Below, in pieces: positions 1 to 8,040 of a stretch of DNA of 64,000 nucleotides. Made by a program: the position numbers and the translations under genes. Position 1 is the stretch's first letter. Each line of letters opens with the position of its first letter. A model generated the notes under the pieces. It was given only the letters and a program-made list of their open reading frames with translations, searched no databases and was not told where the DNA came from. The DNA lies in the NCBI RefSeq assembly GCF_002934065.1, contig NZ_CP018049.1, forward strand, positions 4,462,501 to 4,526,500, given 5' to 3'. The DNA comes from Pseudomonas orientalis (GTDB taxonomy: Bacteria > Pseudomonadota > Gammaproteobacteria > Pseudomonadales > Pseudomonadaceae).

Positions 1-1277
1 CCCTGTTGCAGGGCGCGCACGTGCAGTTCCTGGGTATTGACCCTCCCCGGCAAACTGACCCACAAGATAAAGCCGCCGGTCGGGCGGGTCATCTGTGTAC
101 CTTCGGGGAAATACTGCTGCACTGCCAGTTGGAAGGCGCTGAGGTTCTTGCGGTATTCCTGGCGAATGTAACGCAGGTGCCGGTCGTAACCGCCATTCTC
201 CAGGTAAGCCGCAACGCCCATCTGGGTGACGCTGCACGCCGAGTGGGTGCTGAACATCTGCAGGCGCTGGATTTCCTGCTGGTATTTGCCGGCGATCATC
301 CAGCCGATGCGCACGCCGGGGGACAAGGTCTTGGAAAAACTCGAGCAATAGATGACCCGGTCAAGCCGGTCATAGGCTTTCAGGGCCTTGGTGCGACCCA
401 GTTCGAACATCAGCTCGCCGTAGATATCGTCCTCGACGATCTGGATATCGAAATCCGAGGCCAGGCGCAGCAACTGCTTCTGCCGCTCTTCGGGCATGGT
501 GCCGCCCAACGGATTGCTCAGGCGCGTGGTCAGCACCAGCGCCTTGATCGACCACTGATTGGCAGCCAGTTGCAGGGCTTCCAGGCTCATTCCGGTGGCC
601 GGGTCGCTGGGAATTTCGATGACCTTGAGGCCCAGCAGATCGGCCAGTTGCAGCAAACCGTAATAGGTCGGTGACTCGGCGGCGATCAAGTCGCCGGGGC
701 GCGTCAGCACCCGCAGGGACATCTGCAAGGCGTCGACGCAGCCGTGGGTGATCACCACTTCGGAGGGGTCCACCACTACACCGGCATCGCGCATGCGAAT
801 CGCCACCTGACGACGCAGCGGTTCAAAGCCCGGGCTGAACATGTAGCTGAAAGCACGCGGGCTCTGGAAGCGCGTGACCTTGGCCAGTTGCTGGTGCAGC
901 GCCCGTACCGGCAGGTAATCCACACTCGGCACCGCCGCGCCCAAGGGGAACACGCCTTCGCGGCGCGACTCGACCAGCACTTGCTGGATGATGCTGCTGC
1001 GGGTGACCAGCCCCGGGCGTTCAACCCGCGCGATGTCCGGCGTCGGCGCCGTGAGTGCCGGTGTCTGGTGCACGTAATAGCCCGATTGTGGCCGCGCCCG
1101 GATCAGCCCCTGGTCTTCCAGGTTGGCATAGGCCTGCAATACCGTGGCATGGCTCACATTGAGCTGAGAGCTCATCTTGCGCACCGAAGGCACACGCTCC
1201 CCCGGCTGATAGACACCACGCCGGATGTCCTCAGCCAATTGCTGGGCAATACGTTGGTAGAGCAACAGATTGGTCAT
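1..1277 (-). CDS. MocR-type GntR/aminotransferase-fold transcriptional regulator (partial, 3' end outside window)
   Basis: The reading frame opens at ATG 1277 and stays open to the window edge, giving about 425 residues. Residues 1-75 form a GntR winged helix (start MTNLLLYQRIAQQLAEDI, then VPSVRKMSSQLNVSHATV). The rest is a fold-type I aminotransferase domain; its PLP lysine is Lys316 in SSFSKTLSPGVRIGW. Family members bind PLP and act as regulators rather than transaminases, and are usually about 470 aa, so perhaps 45 residues are missing. Its target is not identifiable here, because the gene upstream is separated by repeat DNA and the downstream gene is outside the window. Confidence 0.9.
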   Translation of the reverse strand, partial: MTNLLLYQRIAQQLAEDIRRGVYQPGERVPSVRKMSSQLNVSHATVLQAYANLEDQGLIRARPQSGYYVHQTPALTAPTPDIARVERPGLVTRSSIIQQVLVESRREGVFPLGAAVPSVDYLPVRALHQQLAKVTRFQSPRAFSYMFSPGFEPLRRQVAIRMRDAGVVVDPSEVVITHGCVDALQMSLRVLTRPGDLIAAESPTYYGLLQLADLLGLKVIEIPSDPATGMSLEALQLAANQWSIKALVLTTRLSNPLGGTMPEERQKQLLRLASDFDIQIVEDDIYGELMFELGRTKALKAYDRLDRVIYCSSFSKTLSPGVRIGWMIAGKYQQEIQRLQMFSTHSACSVTQMGVAAYLENGGYDRHLRYIRQEYRKNLSAFQLAVQQYFPEGTQMTRPTGGFILWVSLPGRVNTQELHVRALQQ

Positions 1278-1420
1278 GACGCAGCACTCGATTTCACGGG
1301 GTATTTTATTTTTGTGTGAAACATACCGGCACAGTTTAGAAGTGTACGGGGACAGTTGCCACAATAGTCGAGCACGGGCCGCAGTGACAGAAAAAACTGT
1401 AAGGGCGTACACCTGACGAA

Positions 1421-1544
1421 ATGTGGGAGGGGGCTTGCCCCGATGGCGGCCTCTGGGCCAACCAGGATGTTGGTGTCGATCCCGGTCCAAATGTGGGAGG
1501 GGGCTTGCCCCCGATGGCGGCCTCTGGGCCGACCAGGATGTTGG
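1421..1544 (+). repeat. Tandem pair of REP-containing units
   Basis: Two head-to-tail copies of a ~70-base unit start at 1421 and 1491. Each begins ATGTGGGAGGGGGCTTGCCC and continues through CGATGGCGGCCTCTGGGCC to CCAGGATGTTGG. The first copy lacks one C in the C-run. This is the common fluorescens REP core, here in direct rather than the usual inverted arrangement. Confidence 0.9.
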
Positions 1545-1592
1545 ATCAGATCGAGTACATATCCGTTTCTGCGGTAACGGCTACTTAGGGTT

Positions 1593-1853
1593 CCGCCCTG
1601 ACGGCGGGTCACTTTGGAAAAGCCCCAAAGTAACCAAAGGGCTCTTGCCCCACCACTCGGCACCTCGCCTAGGCTCGGTGTGCCCTCTCTCCGGCTTGAA
1701 TCCGTGGGCCGCCGCAATGGGCCATCCCTGGCCCAGTGCGGCTAACCCGGCGTCCTGCCGGGTTACCCACGGATTCAAGCCTGCGTTCGGCCAGCGTGGT
1801 TTAACGGGGCGCCTGAGATCAAGATCAAAAGCAGATCAAGATCAAGATCAAGA
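1593..1853. repeat. Hairpin-chain intergenic repeat with three-way junction and AGATCA tandem tail
   Basis: No credible gene lies here. The stretch is a chain of inverted repeats: CCGCC/GGCGG at 1593-1607, ACTTTGG/CCAAAGT at 1611-1631, then a large structure at 1693-1781. In the latter a perfect 16-bp outer stem (1693-1708 with 1766-1781) encloses two adjacent hairpins: 1711-1742 (13 bp with one A-G mismatch, loop TCCC) and 1743-1765 (9 bp, loop GTCCT). The end carries five AGATCA units at about 1816-1852. I recall similar elements scattered in fluorescent Pseudomonas genomes but cannot assign a family name. Confidence 0.75.
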
Positions 1854-1960
1854 GCGACTCGCTTCGCATCGTGGTTACGGTTGGGCGCTACAGAGTTGTG
1901 TAGATGCCTATGCCCCGATGAGGGAGTGTCAGTAGACACATCTGTGATTGGACCCCTGCA

Positions 1961-1987
1961 ATCGGGGGCAAGCCCCCTCCCACATTT
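1961..1987 (-). repeat. REP element, inverted copy
   Basis: ATCGGGGGCAAGCCCCCTCC followed by CACATTTT is the reverse complement of the core at 1421 and 1491. It lies 18 bases past the stop of the OmpA-like gene. Confidence 0.85.
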
Positions 1988-2004
1988 TGATCCGGGCCTG
2001 GTTC

Positions 2005-2808
2005 TTAGCGAGCGGCGCCCAGTTGGCCTTTTTCGTCGGAGAACACAATTTCCACCCGACGGTTCTGCGCACGGCCACGCTCGGAGGCATTGGCCTCCAC
2101 CGGGTACTTGTCGCCATACCCCTCGACCTGGATGCGTTTTTCGTCGATCCCCAGGTCAATCAGCACATCTGCCACCGACTGGGCACGGTCACGGGACAGG
2201 TTCAGGTTGTCACGTTCGCCCCCGGTATCATCGGTGTAGCCCTCGATGCGCACCTTGCGCCTGGGGTTCAGTTGCAGGAACTGCACGACCTTCAACACCG
2301 TACGGTTGGCCGAATTCTGCAACTCGGCTTCGCCGGTATCGAACAAGACATCGCCAAGGGTCATCACCAGGCCACGCTCGGTCTGGGTGGTCAGGCTGGC
2401 GATTTGCTGTTCGACCCACTTGCCCTGCTGCTGCACGCTGGCCAACTTGCTTTCACGCAAGGCCAATTGCAGGCGCTGGCGTTCCAGCTCGAGCTTGGCA
2501 AGGCGCTCGGCGTTCAGCCCCTGCTCGGTGTGTTCCCGCGCGATGGCGCTGTAGCGTTGGCTCAGGTAGGCGTAATGCACCACGTCGGCGCCGCTGCCCC
2601 AGTAGCTGGAGAGGCGATCGGCACGCGCCAGGGACTCCCCGGCGCGGATCACATCCTTGGGCGCGAAGCGCAATACATTGGCGTCTTCCTTGACCGACTG
2701 AAAGTCATTGCCGGCCTGTCGCAACGCCTGCTCGCTACTGGGCTGGCTGGCACAGCCGCCCAGCACCGCGCTGCTCAGCAGTAACGCCACACTCACACCG
2801 CGGATCAT
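2005..2808 (-). CDS. OmpA-family lipoprotein with N-terminal DUF4398-like region
   Basis: The product has 267 aa. A lipoprotein signal peptide ends at the lipobox LGGC (Cys19). Residues 20-135 are helical and coiled-coil rich. The C-terminal 130 residues are an OmpA-like peptidoglycan-binding domain, with motifs LGDVLFDTGEAEL, VRIEGYTDDTGG, NLSRDRAQSVADVL and GYGDKYPVEAN followed by NRRVEI. It is expected to anchor the outer membrane to diaminopimelate of peptidoglycan. It overlaps the upstream lipoprotein gene by 4 bases, so the two are translationally coupled and probably work together in the envelope. Confidence 0.9.
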   Translation of the reverse strand: MIRGVSVALLLSSAVLGGCASQPSSEQALRQAGNDFQSVKEDANVLRFAPKDVIRAGESLARADRLSSYWGSGADVVHYAYLSQRYSAIAREHTEQGLNAERLAKLELERQRLQLALRESKLASVQQQGKWVEQQIASLTTQTERGLVMTLGDVLFDTGEAELQNSANRTVLKVVQFLQLNPRRKVRIEGYTDDTGGERDNLNLSRDRAQSVADVLIDLGIDEKRIQVEGYGDKYPVEANASERGRAQNRRVEIVFSDEKGQLGAAR

Positions 2809-3167
2809 TGGGCTTCTCCCAGCTGCAACTGCTTGCGCAGGCGCGCGATGCGGGTGTTGATCACGTTCAATTGTTCCTGGCTCTTGCCCGTCAGCACCTT
2901 GGCCTCGGCCAGACGCGCATCCAGCTCAGCCTGTTCGGCGCGCATGCGTGCGTGTTTGTAGGACTGGTCGGCCATGTTGCCCTGGGCTCTGGCAAATTTT
3001 TCTTCAGCCAGTTTCAGCTCGGGCGATTCATCGGTATTGGCGCCGACGGCGTTGGCTTGTTCCAGGGCTTGCTGGGTCAGGCGCATTTGTTCAATCGGCG
3101 CAGGATCGGTGGCACATCCCGCCAGGGCGACAACGGCCAGGGCCGCGAAAAGAGGTCGAAGAGTCAC
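2805..3167 (-). CDS. Small DUF4398 lipoprotein
   Basis: The product has 120 aa. A signal peptide ends in the lipobox ALAGC (Cys18). The mature part is one long alpha-helical region rich in Ala, Glu and Gln (ESPELKLAEEKFARAQGNMA), typical of DUF4398. Its stop overlaps the start of the OmpA-like lipoprotein, and it lies 9 bases after the binding-protein gene, so these three genes read as one operon. The molecular function is not known; an envelope structural role is an inference from the partner gene. Confidence 0.85.
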   Translation of the reverse strand: MTLRPLFAALAVVALAGCATDPAPIEQMRLTQQALEQANAVGANTDESPELKLAEEKFARAQGNMADQSYKHARMRAEQAELDARLAEAKVLTGKSQEQLNVINTRIARLRKQLQLGEAQ

Positions 3168-3176
3168 TGAAAATCC

Positions 3177-3992
3177 CTACTTTGTTGGGGTACCGACGGG
3201 TTGTTGCAATTGCGCCTTCCAGCGCTCGAGATTGCGCTGCAACGCGGCTTCCGCGGCACCGGACGCGGGCAATTCTGTCATCTTTTTAGCCAGCTGTCCG
3301 CGCAGCCACGGATCATTGCAGGCCGAATTGTGGGAGATGGCCAGGTACAGGCCGGGCTGGTCGATCGGCACTTCGCGCGCGACCAGGTCATTGTTCATGC
3401 CCAGGGTCTGGGCCATGGCCATGCCGGAATAGCGGCTGGCGAGCACATAGTCCACCTCCCCCAGCAACAGCTTCTGGAAGGCTGGCGTCAGGCTGGGCAG
3501 ACGCTGCAAGGTCAACTGCTCGCCGGCAAAGGCATCAAACCCGGCACTCAGGCGAGCGCGCTCCGAGGCGGCGCCCTTATGGCCGTGCAAGTCGGCAGCA
3601 GTGGTGTAGACCAGGGGCGAGTCCTTGCGTGTCCACACCAGGTAATCGATCTGCATCAACGCCGGGTGGATGTAGTCGAGGTTTTCCAGCTCGCCGAGGT
3701 TCAACGGCGCATCGGCGAGGACATCCATGCGCCCGCTGCGCACTTCCTCCAGGGCCATGGTGCGCTTGCCGCCGTAAAGCAGGTCGATTTTCAGGCCCAG
3801 GTCCGTGGCTACTTGTTGCAGCACATCGGCGGTGGCGCCGATCAGGTGAGTCGGGTCCTGCGGGTCGCGCCACAGCAACGGCGGTGCATCCGGGCTGCCG
3901 GTAATGACCAGGCGCTCGCACTTGCCGGCCGCCAGCGACAAGGTCGGCAGCAGCGTAAGGCCCAGCAGCGGGATCAGGGAACGCAGTTGCAT
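3177..3992 (-). CDS. Periplasmic substrate-binding protein (SBP_bac_3-like)
   Basis: The product has 271 aa. An N-terminal signal peptide (MQLRSLIPLLGLTLLPTLSLA) is followed by a two-lobed solute-binding fold; GATADVLQQVATDLGLKIDL and the RSGRMDVLADAPLN segment resemble polar amino-acid-type binding proteins. No permease or ATPase gene is nearby, so it may be an orphan sensor-like binding protein rather than a transporter component. It is first in the operon with the two lipoproteins. The ligand cannot be inferred. Confidence 0.8.
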   Translation of the reverse strand: MQLRSLIPLLGLTLLPTLSLAAGKCERLVITGSPDAPPLLWRDPQDPTHLIGATADVLQQVATDLGLKIDLLYGGKRTMALEEVRSGRMDVLADAPLNLGELENLDYIHPALMQIDYLVWTRKDSPLVYTTAADLHGHKGAASERARLSAGFDAFAGEQLTLQRLPSLTPAFQKLLLGEVDYVLASRYSGMAMAQTLGMNNDLVAREVPIDQPGLYLAISHNSACNDPWLRGQLAKKMTELPASGAAEAALQRNLERWKAQLQQPVGTPTK

Positions 3993-4013
3993 GGCGAGGT
4001 GCTCCTACACGTC

Positions 4014-4047
4014 AAAAAAAAGCCCGGTCACAAGACCGGGCTCTTTA
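4014..4047 (-). terminator. Rho-independent terminator after etfA
   Basis: A perfect 9-bp stem AGCCCGGTC/GACCGGGCT with loop ACAA ends, on the minus strand, in a run of seven T. It lies 19 bases past the etfA stop. Confidence 0.9.
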
Positions 4048-4064
4048 TAAGTGAAGCGACTGGA

Positions 4065-4994
4065 TTAGACCAGCTTCTCCAACTCGGGAACGGCTTCGAA
4101 CAAGTCCGCCACCAGGCCATAATCGGCCACCTGGAAGATCGGTGCTTCTTCGTCCTTGTTGATCGCAACGATCACCTTGGAGTCTTTCATACCGGCCAGA
4201 TGCTGGATCGCGCCGGAGATACCGACCGCGATATACAGCTGCGGCGCAACGATCTTGCCGGTCTGGCCGACCTGCATGTCGTTGGGTACGAAGCCTGCGT
4301 CAACGGCTGCGCGGGACGCGCCGACCGCTGCGCCCAGCTTGTCGGCCAGGGCGTACAGGTGCTTGAAGTTATCACCGTTCTGCATGCCACGCCCGCCGGA
4401 AACGACGATCTTGGCAGCGGTCAGCTCCGGGCGATCCGACTTGGCCAGTTCTTCGCCGACAAAGCTGGAAGTACCGGCGTCGTGGGCAGCGGCGACGGCT
4501 TCAACGGCAGCCGAACCGCCTTCAGCGGCCACCGGGTCGAAGCCGGTGGCGCGGACGGTGATGACCTTGACCGCAGCGTTGGACTGCACGGTAGCGATGG
4601 CGTTACCGGCGTAGATCGGGCGCTTGAAGGTGTCGGCGCTTTCGACCGAGATGATCTCGGAGATTTGGTCAACGTCCAGCTGCGCGGCAACGCGTGGCAG
4701 GATGTTTTTGCCGTTGGAAGTGGCGGCAGCCAGGATGTGGCTGTAGCCGGCGCCCAGCTCTGCAACCAGCGGCGCAACGTTTTCCGGCAACTGGTGCGCG
4801 TAAGCAGCGTTGTCGGCGTTGAGCACTTTGCTCACACCGGCGATTTTCGCGGAGGCTTCAGCCACCGGGCCAGCGCCCTGACCGGCTACCAGTACGTGGA
4901 TGTCGCCACCGATTTTAGCGGCAGCGGCCACGGTGTTCAGTGTGGCCGGGGCCAGCACCTTGTTATCGTGTTCGGCGATTACGAGGATAGTCAT
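4065..4994 (-). CDS. etfA: Electron transfer flavoprotein subunit alpha
   Basis: The product has 309 aa, the usual length. The C-terminal FAD-binding domain is intact: VVSGGRGMQNGDNF, GASRAAVDAGFVPND, VGQTGKIVAPQLYIAVGISG and AIQHLAGMKDSKVIVAINKD. With EtfB it carries electrons from acyl-CoA and other dehydrogenases to ETF-quinone oxidoreductase, which is encoded divergently at 6254. The start lies 2 bases after the etfB stop. A terminator follows. In PAO1 the same pair is PA2951-PA2952. Confidence 0.97.
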   Translation of the reverse strand: MTILVIAEHDNKVLAPATLNTVAAAAKIGGDIHVLVAGQGAGPVAEASAKIAGVSKVLNADNAAYAHQLPENVAPLVAELGAGYSHILAAATSNGKNILPRVAAQLDVDQISEIISVESADTFKRPIYAGNAIATVQSNAAVKVITVRATGFDPVAAEGGSAAVEAVAAAHDAGTSSFVGEELAKSDRPELTAAKIVVSGGRGMQNGDNFKHLYALADKLGAAVGASRAAVDAGFVPNDMQVGQTGKIVAPQLYIAVGISGAIQHLAGMKDSKVIVAINKDEEAPIFQVADYGLVADLFEAVPELEKLV

Positions 4995-4996
4995 GT

Positions 4997-5746
4997 TCAG
5001 ATCACCTTCGCTTCGTTTTTCAGTTTCTCGACCAGTTCAGCCACCGACTTGACCTTGATGCCGGCGCTGCGTGCAGCCGGCGCTTCGACTTTGACGGTCT
5101 TGTTGGTGGAGGCGGTGGAAACGCCCAAAGCGTCCGGAGTCAGCACTTCAAGCGGCTTTTTCTTGGCTTTCATGATGTTTGGCAGGGACGCATAACGCGG
5201 CTCGTTCAAACGCAGGTCGGTGGTGACGATCGCCGGCAGTTTCAGCGAAACCGTCTGCGCGCCGCCGTCGATCTCACGGGTGACCGCAACGCTGTCGCCG
5301 CTCACTTCCACTTTGGACGCGAAGGTGCCCTGGCCGTAACCGGTCAGTGCAGCCAGCATCTGGCCGGTCTGGTTGTTGTCGCTGTCGATGGCTTGTTTGC
5401 CAAGGATCACCAGCTGCGGCTGTTCCTTGTCGACAACGGCTTTGAGCAGCTTGGCAACGGCCAGCGAGGTCAGCTCTTCGGCGGACTCGACCAGGATGGC
5501 GCGGTCGGCGCCCAGTGCCAGGGCGGTACGCAATTGCTCCTGGGCAGTGGTGGGGCCGATGGAAACCACGACGATCTCGGTCGCCACGCCTTTCTCTTTC
5601 AGGCGTACGGCTTCTTCCACGGCGATTTCACAGAATGGGTTCATCGACATCTTGACGTTAGCAAGGTCGACGCCGGAATTGTCCGCCTTGACGCGAACTT
5701 TCACGTTGTAATCGACAACGCGTTTGACAGCTACAAGAACCTTCAT
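4997..5746 (-). CDS. etfB: Electron transfer flavoprotein subunit beta
   Basis: The product has 249 aa. The beta-ETF signature is present (DLRLNEPRYASLPNIMKAKK), as are the AMP-binding region (GADRAILVE) and DNNQTGQMLAALTGYGQGTF. It starts MKVLVAVKRVVDYNVKVRVK after a GAGGAATCC ribosome site. It is the first gene of etfBA and is divergent from the ETF-quinone oxidoreductase gene, separated by a 507-base regulatory region. Confidence 0.97.
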   Translation of the reverse strand: MKVLVAVKRVVDYNVKVRVKADNSGVDLANVKMSMNPFCEIAVEEAVRLKEKGVATEIVVVSIGPTTAQEQLRTALALGADRAILVESAEELTSLAVAKLLKAVVDKEQPQLVILGKQAIDSDNNQTGQMLAALTGYGQGTFASKVEVSGDSVAVTREIDGGAQTVSLKLPAIVTTDLRLNEPRYASLPNIMKAKKKPLEVLTPDALGVSTASTNKTVKVEAPAARSAGIKVKSVAELVEKLKNEAKVI

Positions 5747-6013
5747 GGATTCCTCGTTACTCTCCGGTGAAAAGAAAGTCGCCTAGGCGAACCTGGCGGT
5801 TGATGCTCATCGGCACACAAGGGCACCTCCAAAAACCTCGGCGGATGACCTTGCTCACGGGAAGTGATGACCGTTCGTCAGGGGTGACTGAGAGGTCATT
5901 CTTTATCGCAGCATGTAAACTGCGCGCCAGTGTCTGGGCACGCGTCACCTGTCTTGCTTTTGGACGTGCTCTTGAAACCTGCAGTCTGCCTACGGTCAGC
6001 GCAAAACCGACCG

Positions 6014-6044
6014 TATATTGACCGGAACGCCTATTCTGGTCAAT
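6014..6044. promoter_or_regulatory. Inverted repeat in the etfB / ETF-QO divergent control region
   Basis: ATTGACC (6017-6023) and GGTCAAT (6038-6044) form an inverted repeat with a 14-base spacer. CCGT/ACGG extends the arms apart from a 2-base bulge. Each arm also contains a TTGACC -35-like hexamer pointing towards the opposite side. The remainder of 5747-6253 outside this site and the promoter at 6104-6148 shows no gene. Confidence 0.45.
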
Positions 6045-6103
6045 ACGGCAAAATGGTCAGTCATAAGCCGCGTTGCTTTGATTTACCTAGCCTGCGGGCA
6101 ATT

Positions 6104-6148
6104 CAAACAAACGTTTGTATTGGACGCTGCCAGTGGTGTAGATATAAT
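6104..6148 (+). promoter_or_regulatory. Sigma-70 promoter of ETF-QO with PsrA-like box
   Basis: The -35 TTGGAC (6120-6125) and -10 TATAAT (6143-6148) are separated by 17 bases. Directly upstream, CAAAC-N4-GTTTG at 6104-6117 (inner palindrome ACAAACGTTTGT) fits the published PsrA consensus G/CAAAC-N2-4-GTTTG/C. PsrA is a TetR-type repressor responding to long-chain fatty acids. Control of ETF genes by PsrA is consistent with this, but binding here is inference. Confidence 0.65.
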
Positions 6149-6253
6149 GCGCCACCTAGAGAGAAAGGTGGGTCGTGCCGTTGCCGCATGACCACTACCG
6201 AACCTCCACCCATTAGAAAAAAAGCCTGTTGAGCCTTGAGTAGGAGATAGCCT

Positions 6254-7918
6254 GTGGAACGCGAATACATGGAATTCGACGTGGTCATCGTCGGCGCCGG
6301 CCCGGCGGGCCTGTCCGCCGCCTGCCGACTGAAGCAGAAGGCCGCCGAAGCCGGTAAGGAAATCAGCGTCTGCGTGGTCGAGAAAGGCTCCGAAGTGGGC
6401 GCACACATCCTCTCCGGTGCCGTGTTCGAACCACGCGCCCTGAACGAACTGTTCCCGGACTGGAAAGCACTCGGCGCCCCGCTCAACACGCCGGTGGTGC
6501 GTGACGACATCTATGTACTGCGCAGCGGCGATACCTCCACCCGGGTTCCCGACTTCTTTGTGCCCAAGACCATGCACAACGAAGGCAACTATATTATTTC
6601 CCTAGGCAATCTGTGCCGCTGGCTGGCCCAGCAGGCCGAGAACCTGGGCGTGGAAATCTACCCAGGCTTCGCCGCCCAGGAAGCGCTGTTCGATGAAAAC
6701 GGCGTGGTGCGCGGCATCATCACCGGTGACCTGGGCGTGGACCGCGAAGGCAAGCCCAAAGAAGGCCTGTATACCCCGGGCATGGAGCTGCGCGGCAAGT
6801 ACACCCTGTTCGCCGAAGGCTGCCGCGGGCATATCGGCAAGCAACTGATCCAGCGCTTCAACCTGGACAGCGACGCCGATGCCCAGCACTACGGCATCGG
6901 CCTCAAGGAAATCTGGGAAATCGATCCGGCCAAACATCAGCCGGGCCTGGTGGTGCACACCGCCGGCTGGCCGCTGGACATCATGGGCAACGAGAACACC
7001 GGTGGCTCGTTCCTGTATCACCTGGAAAACAACCAGGTGGTGGTAGGCCTGATTGTCGACCTGTCCTACAGCAACACCTTCCTGTCGCCGTTCGATGAGT
7101 TCCAGCGCCTCAAGCATCACCCGGTGCTGGCCCAATACCTGGAAGGCGGCAAGCGCGTCAGCTATGGCGCCCGCGCGATCTGCAAAGGCGGCCTGAACTC
7201 GCTGCCCAAGATGGTCTTCAAGGGTGGCGCGCTGATCGGTTGCGACCTCGGCACCCTGAACTTCGCCAAGATCAAGGGCAGCCACACCGCGATGAAGTCC
7301 GGCATGCTCGCCGCCGACGCAGTGGCCGACCGCCTGTTTGCCGAGTCCGAAGGCGGTGACGAACTGACCGCGTATGTCGACGGTTTCAAAGCCAGCTGGT
7401 TGTACGAAGAACTGTTCGCCAGCCGCAATTTCGGCCCGGCGGTGCACAAATTCGGCGCCATCGTCGGCGGCGGCTTCAACTGGCTCGACCAGAACATTTT
7501 TGGCGGCAAAATTCCTTTCACCCTGCACGACACCAAGCCGGACTACGCCTGCCTCAAGCTGGCCAAGGACAGCCAGAAGATCGACTACCCCAAACCCGAC
7601 GGCAAGCTGAGCTTCGACAAACTGAGCTCGGTGTTCATCTCCGGCACCAACCACGAAGAAGAACAGCCGTGCCACCTCAAGCTCAAAGACCCGAGTATCC
7701 CGATCGGCACCAACCTGCCGCTCTACGATGAACCGGCGCAGCGTTACTGCCCGGCCGGCGTGTATGAGGTGGTGACTAAAGAAGACGGCGAAAAGCGCTT
7801 CCAGATCAACGCCCAGAACTGCGTGCACTGCAAGACCTGTGACATCAAGGACCCTTCGCAGAACATCACCTGGGTAACCCCGGAAGGTGCGGGCGGGCCG
7901 ACTTACCCGAATATGTAA
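6254..7918 (+). CDS. Electron transfer flavoprotein-ubiquinone oxidoreductase
   Basis: The product has 554 aa. It oxidises reduced ETF and reduces ubiquinone at the inner membrane. The FAD dinucleotide-binding motif is VVIVGAGPAGLSAACRL near the N-terminus. A C-terminal 4Fe-4S cluster motif is seen in CPAGVYEV and NCVHCKTCDIKDP, and the protein ends in GGPTYPNM as this family does. The start is GTG 6254, preceded by TAGGAG; the alternative ATG six codons in would lose residues (MEREY) that I recall in Pseudomonas orthologues. In PAO1 this is PA2953. Confidence 0.96.
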   Translation: MEREYMEFDVVIVGAGPAGLSAACRLKQKAAEAGKEISVCVVEKGSEVGAHILSGAVFEPRALNELFPDWKALGAPLNTPVVRDDIYVLRSGDTSTRVPDFFVPKTMHNEGNYIISLGNLCRWLAQQAENLGVEIYPGFAAQEALFDENGVVRGIITGDLGVDREGKPKEGLYTPGMELRGKYTLFAEGCRGHIGKQLIQRFNLDSDADAQHYGIGLKEIWEIDPAKHQPGLVVHTAGWPLDIMGNENTGGSFLYHLENNQVVVGLIVDLSYSNTFLSPFDEFQRLKHHPVLAQYLEGGKRVSYGARAICKGGLNSLPKMVFKGGALIGCDLGTLNFAKIKGSHTAMKSGMLAADAVADRLFAESEGGDELTAYVDGFKASWLYEELFASRNFGPAVHKFGAIVGGGFNWLDQNIFGGKIPFTLHDTKPDYACLKLAKDSQKIDYPKPDGKLSFDKLSSVFISGTNHEEEQPCHLKLKDPSIPIGTNLPLYDEPAQRYCPAGVYEVVTKEDGEKRFQINAQNCVHCKTCDIKDPSQNITWVTPEGAGGPTYPNM

Positions 7919-7921
7919 ATC

Positions 7922-8016
7922 AAATGTGGGAGGGGGCTTGCCCCCGATGGCAGTGTGTCAGTCAGCCTATCTGTGGCTGAACCACCGCTATCGGGGGCAA
8001 GCCCCCTCCCACATTT
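7922..8016. repeat. REPIN (inverted REP pair)
   Basis: A forward core GTGGGAGGGGGCTTGC and its reverse complement flank a short spacer, so the whole element can fold into one hairpin. It lies between the convergent ETF-QO and AraC genes. Confidence 0.92.
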
Positions 8017-8040
8017 TTAACCTGATTGTGTCAGGGACGC

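Noticed and set aside
1816..1852. Possible CRISPR-like array (AGATCA units)
   Set aside because: The unit is only six bases with no unique spacers; it is a short tandem tract.
1423..2693. Open frames in the repeat-filled gap and opposite the OmpA-like gene
   Set aside because: They translate REP cores and hairpin repeats, or shadow the OmpA-like gene, and show no ribosome site or conserved domain.
3201..5195. 664-codon plus-strand frame opposite the binding protein and etfA
   Set aside because: It spans two well-supported minus-strand genes and a terminator, and the product is Gln/Gly/Val-rich shadow sequence.
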